A stretch of 64,000 nucleotides of DNA from JASHUC01 sp035523875 (GTDB lineage: Bacteria > Pseudomonadota > Gammaproteobacteria > Steroidobacterales > Steroidobacteraceae): contig DATKPY010000012.1 of assembly GCA_035523875.1 (NCBI GenBank), positions 1 to 64,000 on the forward strand. The letters run 5' to 3'. Shown piece after piece: positions 1-6,723 of this stretch. Within the stretch, counting starts at the first letter, position 1; each line of letters starts with the position of its first letter. Below the pieces are notes generated by a model, which was not told the origin of the DNA, did not search any database, and saw only the letters and a list, made by a program, of their open reading frames with translations. A program made the translations under genes and the position numbers.

Positions 1-1
1 C

Positions 2-61
2 TCGCTGTTGCGCTCGCTGGGCCTCTCCGGCCTCGCGTACTCGGTGCCCGCTTGCGAGTGA
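2..61 (+). CDS. C-terminal end of an unidentified protein (5' truncated by the window)
   Basis: The frame from base 2 is open to a TGA at 59-61 and ends with residues LSGLAYSVPACE. Almost every third codon position is G or C, as in real genes of this genome, whereas the two other frames are less regular. Only about 19 residues are visible, too few to name a family. The next gene starts about 20 bases downstream on the same strand, so the two may share a transcript. Confidence 0.35.
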   Translation, partial: SLLRSLGLSGLAYSVPACE

Positions 62-80
62 CACGCTACAACGGGCTGCG

Positions 81-374
81 ATGCTTGTTTCGCCGCGCGC
101 TGCGCGTGGTGTGCACGATCGCCATGATGCTCGGCAGATTCGCGTGACGAGATTCGCGCGCGGTGCGGCGGTGCAGAAGGATGAGGAGGGCGTCGCGGAT
201 GCCTCGGAGACTCGCGGCGGGATTCTCTACCTGAACAGCGCACGCCGTCGCGCGGGCGACGCCGATTTGACCGGGACGATCGCCCTCGAAGGCGAGCTAT
301 TTCGAGTTGCGGCGCGCTGGTTGCGCGCGCGAGACGGGTCTCGGGCGCTGCGGCTCAAATTCGCCCGCAAATGA
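81..374 (+). CDS. Small hypothetical island protein
   Basis: The last 52 residues, from GGILYLNSARRR to the end, read like a compact beta-rich domain (DLTGTIALEGELFRVAARWL, then ALRLKFARK). They are followed after 3 bases by another small gene on the same strand. The first 30-45 residues are arginine-rich and of doubtful quality, so the true start may be inside, for example the GTG at 171. I do not recognise a named family. Short proteins of this shape are common as cargo of proteobacterial islands, which fits its location. Confidence 0.5.
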   Translation: MLVSPRAARGVHDRHDARQIRVTRFARGAAVQKDEEGVADASETRGGILYLNSARRRAGDADLTGTIALEGELFRVAARWLRARDGSRALRLKFARK

Positions 375-377
375 CGC

Positions 378-575
378 ATGGCCGACTGGGAGAGCAGCCC
401 GTCAGAGATCCAGGGTCCGAGCCCGTGCGACGAGTGCAGGTGGCGCGTGCAATGCGCTCGTGAGCGGCTCGCATGCGCGGCGTTCTCCTCGTTCGTCGCG
501 ACCGGCCGCGAGGACTTGTGGCGCAACGCGGCGCGGTTCCCAAGCCGCACGATGTACGAACGGCTCGGGCTGTAG
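378..575 (+). CDS. Small cysteine-containing island protein (65 aa)
   Basis: Starts at an ATG 3 bases after the previous stop, so the two are very probably co-transcribed. After a short acidic N-terminus it has CDECRWRVQC, a further cysteine ten residues on and an AFSSF segment. The four cysteines at roughly 20, 23, 29 and 36 suggest a small metal-binding or disulfide knuckle, followed by a W/R/P-rich tail (LWRNAARFPSRTMYERLGL). No function is known to me; the cysteine spacing is what is seen, metal binding is inference. Confidence 0.55.
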   Translation: MADWESSPSEIQGPSPCDECRWRVQCARERLACAAFSSFVATGREDLWRNAARFPSRTMYERLGL

Positions 576-1045
576 GGGCTCACCTTCGCGGTCAGCCGTG
601 TCAGGCTACCGGTGCGCAGAAGGTACCGGTAGAGCTGAGCTGATCGCCGAGCAGAAGCGCACGGTGGGGCTCAACACTGGAGCAATGGCCATCGGTACAA
701 GTGCCCTACTATCGGGGCAGGGCACTCCTACTCTTGCCTCCGTGGGCATTGATAGGCGGCGCCTTAAGGGCACCGCCTGGTGCAGCATTCTGCTGCCGGG
801 CAGCGCTGGCGTCGGCCGCCCAAGGTGGTTCACGGGCTCCGAATTCAGCCCCCCTGCAGTCGAGCGCGGAGCTAAGGGAGACGCATTGCGGCCGAAGTGG
901 GGATAGGAATCACCCGGTTCGGGTAATGCGCCCGCTCGGCTACAATGGCGCTTTGTGTGCATCATGTACAGCCTTCTACAGACCCAAGGCTTGTCAGAAC
1001 AACATGTTACGCATGTTTAGTCAGCTTGACGCGCCACCGATATAA
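576..1045. other. Gene-free stretch with several inverted repeats
   Basis: No reading frame here has convincing composition or a recognisable product. It holds potential hairpins: GTGCCCT at 701-707 with AGGGCAC at 719-725, and AGGCGG at 754-759 with CCGCCT at 773-778. Close to the next gene lie an imperfect palindrome GTGCATCATGTAC (957-969) and AACATG-N5-CATGTT (1001-1017). The last two probably belong to the regulatory region of the HTH gene. Whether the first two form part of an RNA cannot be told from sequence alone. Confidence 0.4.
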
Positions 1046-1058
1046 GTGCATCATGCAC
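1041..1058 (+). promoter_or_regulatory. Candidate -10 element and overlapping palindromic operator of the HTH gene
   Basis: TATAAG at 1041-1046 could be a -10 box; no good -35 is seen. It runs into a perfect inverted repeat, GTGCAT-C-ATGCAC, at 1046-1058, about 30 bases before the HTH start codon. A near copy (one mismatch) lies at 957-969. Two copies of the same palindrome in front of a small HTH gene suggest autoregulation. The repeats are seen; binding is inferred. Confidence 0.4.
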
Positions 1059-1087
1059 GTCGGAATCCGGAATCGCGGACACGACCC

Positions 1088-1444
1088 ATGAATGCGACAG
1101 TACGAAAGATTCGCGAGTTCGAGGTGTTCGATGCACATGAGAGCGAGCGGGTAACTGCTCTGCGCCAGATGATCGATGCGCTTCGGAGTTTCCGATCGAA
1201 CGACGATCGAGCGCCGTTCTCGGAATTCGTGCGGTATGCGCAGAGTCTGCTCGAATTGGATGACGCCGAGCTTTCCGGAAGACTCCGTGTTAGCCGGCCG
1301 ACAATTGGGCGGTGGGTGCGGGGGCAATCGGCCCCGCATCCGTTGGGTCAGTCCGCGGTTATCCAGACGCTCGCAGACCTCGCGATGCAGAAGTTGAAGC
1401 GCCATCAAACGTCTGCCCGGAGCCTCGCAGAAGTTGTAGGCTAG
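1088..1444 (+). CDS. Small helix-turn-helix DNA-binding protein
   Basis: The 118-residue product has a C-terminal HTH: LDDAELSGRLRVSRPTIGRW, with RVSRPTIGRWVRG as the likely recognition helix, resembling XRE-type and other small regulators. The N-terminal half is helical and charged. I start at the ATG at 1088, where the compositional signal begins, instead of an in-frame start at 1046 that would lie inside the palindromic repeat. It precedes a GNAT-like gene by 46 bases, an arrangement seen in HTH-GNAT toxin-antitoxin modules. It could equally be an ordinary repressor of the island. Confidence 0.65.
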   Translation: MNATVRKIREFEVFDAHESERVTALRQMIDALRSFRSNDDRAPFSEFVRYAQSLLELDDAELSGRLRVSRPTIGRWVRGQSAPHPLGQSAVIQTLADLAMQKLKRHQTSARSLAEVVG

Positions 1445-1490
1445 TCCAGCGTACCCGCAGGGATCGGCGCGGGCCACGATTGGGGGCGCG

Positions 1491-2126
1491 GTGGAATTCT
1501 GCCTGGTCGAGCCAGAGAACGGCTTGGGAGCCTACCAGTGGCACCGCGGTTTCGCCGCAGCCAATAACCACCTCTTTCCGCGGACGTGGGAGGTCTACGA
1601 ACGCCTCGCTGCTGATGGACAAGTTTGGTGCGCTCGTGACGGCCGCGAGTTTGCGGCACTGGCCTACTTCCTTCTCGATCAAGGGGCATGGGAGGTTGGC
1701 GGCCTAATGGTTTCGACACAAGCGCGCAGCAAGGGAATAGCCTCCGTCCTTGCGCGCCTGACACTCGGCCATCTGCTCTTCACTGAAGATCCGCTGAGCC
1801 GGGGAGAACGCGTTGTGATGCACGTTCATCGTGAAAACCCGGATCCACGTGCACTGATCGAGCGCAAGTTGCGTTTCAAACTTGCGAGAGAGATTGAGGC
1901 TGACGGATCCGAGTTCCCTGGTCTGAGGCAGAACGCTCACGGCAAGGTTCAAGGCGACGAGTTCGAGATTGGGATACCTGAGAGCCTCCTTGCGTTGGCA
2001 GAATGGTGCGATTCATGGTCAGGGTCGCTCACGGATGGCAGTGCGGCAGTGGTGACGCTATCGCCGCATACCTCGTTGAGTATGTGGGCCGAGGCGTTCC
2101 GCGATATGACGCAGCGGCACGGATAA
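1491..2126 (+). CDS. GNAT-like acetyltransferase family protein
   Basis: A GTG start preceded by a G-rich ribosome site gives 211 residues. Residues about 66-87 (WEVGGLMVSTQARSKGIASV) look like strand beta-4 and the acetyl-CoA pyrophosphate loop of the GNAT fold, in which Q/R-x-x-G-x-G/A is typical; here it is ARSKGIA. An N-terminal stretch with AANNHLFPR and a long C-terminal half are unassigned. It is longer than most toxin acetyltransferases (about 160-180 residues). The upstream HTH partner makes a toxin-antitoxin or modification role possible, but a general N-acetyltransferase is equally likely. Confidence 0.6.
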   Translation: MEFCLVEPENGLGAYQWHRGFAAANNHLFPRTWEVYERLAADGQVWCARDGREFAALAYFLLDQGAWEVGGLMVSTQARSKGIASVLARLTLGHLLFTEDPLSRGERVVMHVHRENPDPRALIERKLRFKLAREIEADGSEFPGLRQNAHGKVQGDEFEIGIPESLLALAEWCDSWSGSLTDGSAAVVTLSPHTSLSMWAEAFRDMTQRHG

Positions 2127-2272
2127 GCGACGCGCAAGCACGGCTCCACGCTTGCGAACCTCTGCCTACAGCGGTTGAGCGGCCGGCGCTGCGCTCAGCG
2201 ACGCCAAGGCCGCCGAAACGCTCCTTGCGCATCTCTTCGCGCGGATCATCGAGCGAACGATCGGGCGCGCAA

Positions 2273-2392
2273 GTGATTGACCGCCGCGAGCCGGGGAAGG
2301 CCCCGTATCTGAAGACCCACGGCGACGGGAAGTGGAACGACAACCTGTTGGCGCAGCGCGAGTGCGACGGCACTTGCAAGTTGGTGGCGTAG
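2273..2392 (+). CDS. DUF3892-like C-terminal segment, possibly a gene remnant
   Basis: The end of this frame reads PYLKTHGDGKWNDNLLAQREC, matching the C-terminal signature I associate with DUF3892 proteins (YLKT-x-x-DG-x-x-x-DNLL-x-x-x-x-C). The normal N-terminal strand segment is not visible, and the frame upstream has poor composition. Either translation starts at the GTG at 2273 to give 39 residues, or this is the tail of a broken gene. A strong terminator 16 bases after the stop supports it as the end of a transcribed unit. Confidence 0.4.
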   Translation: MIDRREPGKAPYLKTHGDGKWNDNLLAQRECDGTCKLVA

Positions 2393-2407
2393 AGCAACAA
2401 GGAGTAT

Positions 2408-2432
2408 GGGCCGGTTACCCGGCCCCCTTTTT
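2408..2432 (+). terminator. Intrinsic terminator after the HTH-GNAT unit
   Basis: GGGCCGG (2408-2414) and CCGGCCC (2419-2425) form a perfect 7-bp stem with a 4-base loop. Two C and five T follow on the plus strand. It lies 16 bases after the stop at 2392 and 14 bases before the next start, insulating the next gene. Confidence 0.85.
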
Positions 2433-2445
2433 GTATCAATTGAAT

Positions 2446-3354
2446 ATGAAATGGATAGCTGCGTTCGTAGTCCTCGGACTGCTCTGCGTCGGGCCAGCGG
2501 GGGCCGCGCCCCGCTCGGCATCAGTTAACCCCGAACCTTCGGCGCCCCCGCCAATTATCGTAACCGTGCAGTCGCCTCCGAAGAGCCGCGACGTGCTGGC
2601 CGCGGAGGCAGCTGACCGCACGGAACGGCTGAAGGCGGACAGAGACGCGGCCGGTACGAATCAGTGGGTGGTGCGAATCGGGGTCGCACAAGTTGTCGTC
2701 TTCATTCTTCAGCTCGTGGTGTTCGGATACCAGGCACAGAAGCTACGTCTGACCGTCGTGGCGGCAGACCGCCAATCCGCAGACATGAAAGAGTCGATAG
2801 CACAAGCCGCGAGAGCGGCGGCCGCCATGGAAACGCTCAGCGCGAGCATGGAAAAGAGCGCGGCCATGGCCGCTGAGAACGTCGCGCTGCTCAAGGAACG
2901 CACAGCCCTGCAGATGAGAGCCTATCTCTCGGTCGTAATAGGCGGTGCGATCTACCAAGAAAGCGCCAAACAATTGCGCTTCGAGGCGAGACCGGTAATT
3001 CACAATTCAGGAAACACGCCCGCGAACGGTGTGTCGTATACGGCGAAGGCCGCGATTCTTCCATACCCGCTGCCCGGAGATCTTCAGCTGCCGGAGGGCG
3101 ACGTGCCGGCAGTGGGTGCGGTGATCGGGCCCCGCGAAGATCGAATCATGTTTGCTGTCGTTGATGAAATGGTGCCGGACGATCAAGTCGCCAGCATAAA
3201 GCAGGGTACTCCGCGAGCGCTGTACGTTTGGGGGCTTTTGAAGTACAAGGACATTTTCGACGAAGAGCATCGCACCGAGTTTTGCCACCGACTCTACTGG
3301 CTCGGGGACACGGTAATGGGCAATTACGCGCCGGGGCGAAATCTGGCAAGTTGA
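2446..3354 (+). CDS. Membrane protein with N-terminal signal and one later membrane segment
   Basis: Starting at the ATG at 2446 (MKWIAAFVVLGLL) the protein is 302 residues. It has a signal peptide ending near GPAGAAP, a proline-rich linker, and a second hydrophobic stretch at about 75-97 (VVRIGVAQVVVFILQLVVFG). An alanine/methionine-rich helix (MKESIAQAARAAAAMETLSA) follows, then a beta-rich C-terminal domain (about 165-300). Similar proteins with a membrane helix, a coiled helix and a soluble beta-domain are frequent, uncharacterised cargo of proteobacterial genomes. It directly follows the terminator and has no clear Shine-Dalgarno sequence. Function unknown. Confidence 0.7.
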   Translation: MKWIAAFVVLGLLCVGPAGAAPRSASVNPEPSAPPPIIVTVQSPPKSRDVLAAEAADRTERLKADRDAAGTNQWVVRIGVAQVVVFILQLVVFGYQAQKLRLTVVAADRQSADMKESIAQAARAAAAMETLSASMEKSAAMAAENVALLKERTALQMRAYLSVVIGGAIYQESAKQLRFEARPVIHNSGNTPANGVSYTAKAAILPYPLPGDLQLPEGDVPAVGAVIGPREDRIMFAVVDEMVPDDQVASIKQGTPRALYVWGLLKYKDIFDEEHRTEFCHRLYWLGDTVMGNYAPGRNLAS

Positions 3355-3606
3355 TATAGCCTTCGCATCAAACACAATGTTTGAAAGGATAGACCTACGA
3401 CGTTCGCACGCGGGGGCGGCACTGCCACACTACTGACGGGGAGCTTCGTTGTCGGTGTGATCGGCGTAGGTGGGCAGCTTCACTACGTAATTCTGCTAGG
3501 CAAGGGCCTGCCGTAGTTTCGTCCGGTGCGTCGTTACGTCGATCGCATCAAGGTGAGGGCGATGTGCCGTGCCGGTAGCTGGCGAATGGAGGATAGAACT
3601 CTACCG
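3355..3606. other. Intergenic region with a short inverted repeat
   Basis: No gene is supported. CAAACA (3369-3374) and TGTTTG (3378-3383) form an inverted repeat 15 bases after the previous stop. A hydrophobic frame at about 3400-3516 (ending VILLGKGLP) has no convincing start and is left out. Confidence 0.4.
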
Positions 3607-4422
3607 ATGAGCGGACCAAAGCAAAAGACGCCGGACGGTAGTGGCGAGCTGGCACGGCTGCGGGTCACGGTCAGGCACTTGTCGGCTGCATGGCCGACAG
3701 TCTTGCAGCGCCGTCACTTTCTTCGCGCGATGGCTCGGAGCGAAGCGCTCCGATCAGCGCTCGAAAAAACCTACGCCGGGCACGTCTTCAACGCCATGCA
3801 CGGAGCTATGTCGTTCGATCTGGTGCGAGCGGTCGGCGCTCTTATCCTGGACCATCGTCGCCGCTCAGCGAGCCTGTGGCACGCGGTCGCCTCGCTCCGC
3901 AAGTCAGCCGTCGTCAAGCAGTTGCGAGCGCAAGTCTACCCGGACCCGGAGATGCAACTCGTAGGACGTGCGAACGCGGAAATTCACGCCGCACTAGCGC
4001 GGATCCACCGTAACGCGTTTGACACGGTGTTTAACGACCTGCCCGCGCAGTTGGAGGAAATCGATACGACGGTGTTCGCTACACCAGTAGCCCGCACCAT
4101 TAAGGACGTTCGCGATAAAGTGGTGGCTCACGCTGCTGTGGAGCACGACGGTACCGACTGGAAAATATGGGTCGTTAACCGCGACACGAATCTGACGTAT
4201 GCGCAACTCGATGATTACATCGACGCGTGCACGAAGGCGGTGGATCGGTTGAATCACCTTGTACTTCGGACCGCATTTTCGTTTGATGATCTGCCCGGAA
4301 TCGATCAGGGATACGTTAACGAATACATCGACGCGCTGCTGATCGGATTGAGGGAGCAAAAGCAGGAGAAGGAACGCCAGCGCGAAGAAAGACTGAAACG
4401 GACACAGGAACTCACCCCTTAG
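3607..4422 (+). CDS. HEPN / AbiU2-like protein
   Basis: The product is 271 residues from the ATG at 3607, with GGAGG about 15 bases upstream. It is all-helical, and residues 169-175 are RDKVVAH, an R-x5-H motif of the HEPN type. The surrounding pattern (ARTIKDVRDKVVAHA, then a YAQLDDYIDACTKAVDRLNHL helix) resembles AbiU2-type HEPN proteins. R-x4-6-H is the catalytic motif of many HEPN RNases used in toxins and abortive infection. The C-terminus is a lysine/glutamate-rich helix. No partner nucleotidyltransferase is adjacent. A defence role is inferred from family and island context; non-catalytic HEPN proteins also exist. Confidence 0.65.
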   Translation: MSGPKQKTPDGSGELARLRVTVRHLSAAWPTVLQRRHFLRAMARSEALRSALEKTYAGHVFNAMHGAMSFDLVRAVGALILDHRRRSASLWHAVASLRKSAVVKQLRAQVYPDPEMQLVGRANAEIHAALARIHRNAFDTVFNDLPAQLEEIDTTVFATPVARTIKDVRDKVVAHAAVEHDGTDWKIWVVNRDTNLTYAQLDDYIDACTKAVDRLNHLVLRTAFSFDDLPGIDQGYVNEYIDALLIGLREQKQEKERQREERLKRTQELTP

Positions 4423-4536
4423 GTGTTCACCTCATTAAGCTCATCCGCGACGACCTGCTGATTCCGGAGGGCTAGTGATACCGCGTCCCAGACCTGTTCG
4501 CCCTGCCAGAGGAACTGCGGCGGCAAGGATTTTGCG

Positions 4537-4872
4537 TCAGGATTTCTTAGATGCGGGCAGTACGATCGGAACCTTGAAGGTGATGTGCGTTGTGGAGGCG
4601 CGCGCTTCGCTCGATTGTCCCTGAGAGCCTGCCGCGAGGAATCCAGTCACAACGCCGATGCCTCCCTTGGTCGCGGTTCCTTCATTCACTGACAAGGCGA
4701 CAGTGAACTCGACGTATAGGATTTCCCCGTGGCCCTCATATCGCATCCCCTTAACGTCGCCGAACATCTCTGGATTCACAATGCCCCCGACGGCGGCCAC
4801 GTTTTCGGAGGCCTTTGCAACGCCTTCGGCTATCTGCGTCAGAGTCTCAATGACAAAGTCTTTCAGGTCCAT
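4537..4872 (-). CDS. Small conserved protein starting MDLKDFV
   Basis: Start chosen at the ATG at 4872 because MDLKDFVIETLTQIAEGVAK is the typical beginning of a widespread, uncharacterised family. In it an N-terminal amphipathic helix is followed by a beta-sandwich-like domain (YVEFTVALSV, a glycine-rich turn, then THITFKVPIVLP). Length 111 residues. It lies 87 bases downstream of another minus-strand gene and may share its transcript. The genes are in an island with other conflict-type proteins, but I know of no assigned activity. Confidence 0.7.
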   Translation of the reverse strand: MDLKDFVIETLTQIAEGVAKASENVAAVGGIVNPEMFGDVKGMRYEGHGEILYVEFTVALSVNEGTATKGGIGVVTGFLAAGSQGQSSEARASTTHITFKVPIVLPASKKS

Positions 4873-4959
4873 GGCGGCCACCTTCTGCGCACGAGCTGCT
4901 GTTCGCGGAGTACGAGAGGCCGGGGGATGGCGAAGCAGCAAGACGCCTTCCCGTTGCCC

Positions 4960-5631
4960 TCACGGATCGCGTTCGGACCGCCTGGATTCCTCAATCGATT
5001 GCAGGAGGTCGCCCACCTCTTCGGCCGTTCTCGCCGTGATAAATATATCGGCAAGTTTCACGGTCACTGATCGCCGAGCCCGACTTCTTATCCAAGCGAT
5101 CAGGACCGCGCCAAGGGTCGGAATCGCGACGCGGGACACTTGGAGGGCGTACTCGGCCAGGTGGTAGCCGTCGGCCGTCGCTGAATCGAAGACTGCGGAG
5201 CGCTGCTGAAACGTGATCCCCGTCGAGGAGAGGGTATCGGTGAATTCACCGAGCGTTCGCTGAAACTCTGGACTGTTGATCGGCGGATCGTCGGGCGCTG
5301 GTAGCAGGCGCAGACCGACTCGTGTTGCTGTGGCGGCTACCACTTCGGCACGCCACGCGGCATAACAAGCTGCGTGCAGCTCAGGCTCCACGGGAGGGGC
5401 CCCGAGGGCCGGAGAATTCTTGACCGTACCGAGGAGCCGAAACCATATCTCGTCTCGCTTGATCACCTCGCCGCAGTTAATGCAATAGCTGCGGTGCCCG
5501 GAATCGGTACGCCGTTCACAGGCGACATCGGTGCTCGGCAATCGCCCCGCCTCGATGTTCGCGCGCGCTTTCGGGCGCGCAGCGGTGATCTCTTCCGTGC
5601 TGGGTAACACGCTGCCGTACCTCGTATGCAC
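4960..5631 (-). CDS. Membrane protein with a zinc-knuckle-like N-terminus
   Basis: The 223-residue product starts at a GTG (5631); an internal GTG eight codons in is an alternative. Residues about 49-90 contain CINCGE and later ELHAACY, a C-x2-C...H-x3-C arrangement that could bind zinc. A membrane segment at about 170-184 (VAIPTLGAVLIAWIRSR) precedes SVTVKLADIFITARTAEEV near the C-terminus. That tail, a membrane helix followed by a short strand-strand-helix ending with xTAEEVxxLL, recurs in small effector-associated proteins of conflict systems. Any such role here is an inference from pattern and island location. Confidence 0.65.
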   Translation of the reverse strand: MHTRYGSVLPSTEEITAARPKARANIEAGRLPSTDVACERRTDSGHRSYCINCGEVIKRDEIWFRLLGTVKNSPALGAPPVEPELHAACYAAWRAEVVAATATRVGLRLLPAPDDPPINSPEFQRTLGEFTDTLSSTGITFQQRSAVFDSATADGYHLAEYALQVSRVAIPTLGAVLIAWIRSRARRSVTVKLADIFITARTAEEVGDLLQSIEESRRSERDP

Positions 5632-5802
5632 CCGCGGGCGCCGGTAAAACTGCCCGGTGTGATCGCCCCGTGAAAGCGTGTTGCAGTTCGTGTTGCAGTC
5701 GGGCGCTCAGGCCTGAAATTGCCGTGGGCAGTGCGATTCGCAACCCCGCGAGAATCATGCGTTTACGGGTGCCAATGATACGCTAATTGGGGAGTGGCAA
5801 AA

Positions 5803-5857
5803 CTTGAAAACCGGCAAGCCCGCAAGGGCTTCGGGGGTTCGAATCCCTCCCTCTCCG
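5803..5857 (+). other. 3' half of tRNA-Ser(UGA): attachment site scar of the island
   Basis: From 5803 the sequence reads as the anticodon loop CTTGAAA (UGA anticodon) and ACCGG, the 3' strand of the anticodon stem. The long variable arm follows (AAGCCC-GCAA-GGGCTT), then the T arm (GGGGG-TTCGAAT-CCCTC) and the 3' acceptor strand CCTCTCC with discriminator G at 5857. No CCA is encoded. The 5' half is absent: bases before 5803 do not pair with the anticodon stem, and no D arm is present. This is therefore a duplicated tRNA end, not a functional tRNA. Orientation implies the intact copy is upstream, outside the window. Confidence 0.85.
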
Positions 5858-5870
5858 CACATCGTGACGG

Positions 5871-6251
5871 TCACGACCCCGCAGGCGGTCCAGCCACAAG
5901 CGCCTCGGCCATGCCGGGAGTCACGGCCCAATTGGCCATCCATTGATTACGCATCATCAGCCACTGCGGCCACTGCGCCTGCGTGATGCAGACCCCGCGC
6001 ATCGGCGGATGCGCATCCGAGACGAAGTCCACCACGGGTAGACTCAAGAAAATCGAATAGAGGGGAAAGTCCGGGTCGTTGGCCGCCTCCAGCGCGACCA
6101 CCGGGGGAACGACCCACTCGCGGGGCGCGCAGAAGCGCTCCTCGCCTTGCATCGCGACGCTGCGGAAGCCGTAATCCTGCGGCGTGAGGGATGCGCACCC
6201 GGCGATGAAGGAGGCACCGATGGAAATGCCGCACAGCGCGAGGAGTTTCAT
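5871..6251 (-). CDS. Small lipoprotein
   Basis: The 126-residue product has a lipoprotein signal, MKLLALCGISIGASFIAGC, with the lipobox IAGC and the modified cysteine at residue 19. The mature part has no family I recognise (PREWVVPPVVALEAANDP, several tryptophans). It is the first chromosomal gene beyond the island scar; its stop lies 13 bases from the tRNA fragment. High G+C in third codon positions matches the host backbone. Confidence 0.75.
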   Translation of the reverse strand: MKLLALCGISIGASFIAGCASLTPQDYGFRSVAMQGEERFCAPREWVVPPVVALEAANDPDFPLYSIFLSLPVVDFVSDAHPPMRGVCITQAQWPQWLMMRNQWMANWAVTPGMAEALVAGPPAGS

Positions 6252-6352
6252 GGCGATCTCCCGAGGCCCAAGCCCCCATTTCCGACCTTGGATGCTAGCA
6301 CTCGAGTCGCATGCGCGTCATGCGAGTGGGGTGGGCTACCCATCGCTCGCCA

Positions 6353-6380
6353 TTGACATCGGCAATTTATTCACTAACAA
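6353..6380 (+). promoter_or_regulatory. Promoter of the PadR gene, apparently giving a leaderless transcript
   Basis: TTGACA at 6353-6358 is a perfect -35 box. With a 16-base spacer, TAACAA at 6375-6380 serves as -10. Transcription would begin about 6387, at the ATG (6388) of the PadR gene. No Shine-Dalgarno sequence precedes that ATG. The boxes are seen; leaderless translation is inferred. Confidence 0.55.
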
Positions 6381-6387
6381 TGAACAA

Positions 6388-6723
6388 ATGCGCAATCGCG
6401 AGTTCCTCGGCCAACACGAGCTCATCGTGATGCTGGCGGTGCTCCGTCTCGGGCGGCGCGCTTACGGCGTGCCGATCGCGGCCGAGATTGCCGCGCGGAC
6501 GGGTCGCGAGATGCTTCAGGGGAGCGTGTACGCGATCCTCGAGCGGCTCGCGGCAAAGGGACTCGTGAGCTCCCGATTGGGGGAGGCGACGCCGCAGCGC
6601 GGCGGGCGCGCCAAGCGCTTCTTCGCGCTCACCGCCGAGGGCGCGCGAGAAGTGCGCGAAGCGCAGCGCGCGCTCGAGGCGCTCTGGGTCGGGCTGCCGC
6701 AATCCTCGGGCGCGAAGTCGTGA
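6388..6723 (+). CDS. PadR-family transcriptional regulator
   Basis: The 111-residue product begins MRNREFLGQHELIVMLAVL, the normal PadR N-terminus. It continues through the winged helix (YGVPIAAEIAARTGREMLQG, SVYAILERLAAKGLVSSRLG, GRAKRFFALTAEG). PadR proteins are dimeric repressors that respond to phenolics or envelope stress. The start at 6388 is chosen by family alignment; longer in-frame starts upstream would translate through the promoter. The following membrane protein overlaps its stop codon, an association often seen for this PadR subgroup, so both probably act in one sensing unit. Confidence 0.88.
   Translation: MRNREFLGQHELIVMLAVLRLGRRAYGVPIAAEIAARTGREMLQGSVYAILERLAAKGLVSSRLGEATPQRGGRAKRFFALTAEGAREVREAQRALEALWVGLPQSSGAKS

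Larger units (their letters stand above)
1..5857. mobile_element. Right part of a genomic island (left end outside the window)
   Basis: The stretch from the left edge to the tRNA-Ser fragment at 5803-5857 is visibly richer in A and T than everything to its right. It contains only small accessory-type genes: an HTH/GNAT pair, a HEPN-like protein, a zinc-cluster membrane protein and unknown small proteins. The right boundary is a 3' half of tRNA-Ser(UGA) in plus orientation, the usual scar of a tyrosine-recombinase island inserted into a tRNA gene. By that model the intact tRNA and the integrase lie left of the window. No integrase, transposase or conjugation gene is visible here, so the class of element (integrative plasmid, prophage remnant or ICE) is undetermined. 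Confidence 0.7.

Noticed and set aside
606..965. 119-residue minus-strand frame in the gene-free stretch
   Set aside because: No domain, start site or codon preference; competing frames of equal length exist on the other strand.
5516..5758. 80-residue minus-strand frame beside the attachment site
   Set aside because: It overlaps the start of the 4960-5631 gene in another frame and has no integrase or excisionase motif.
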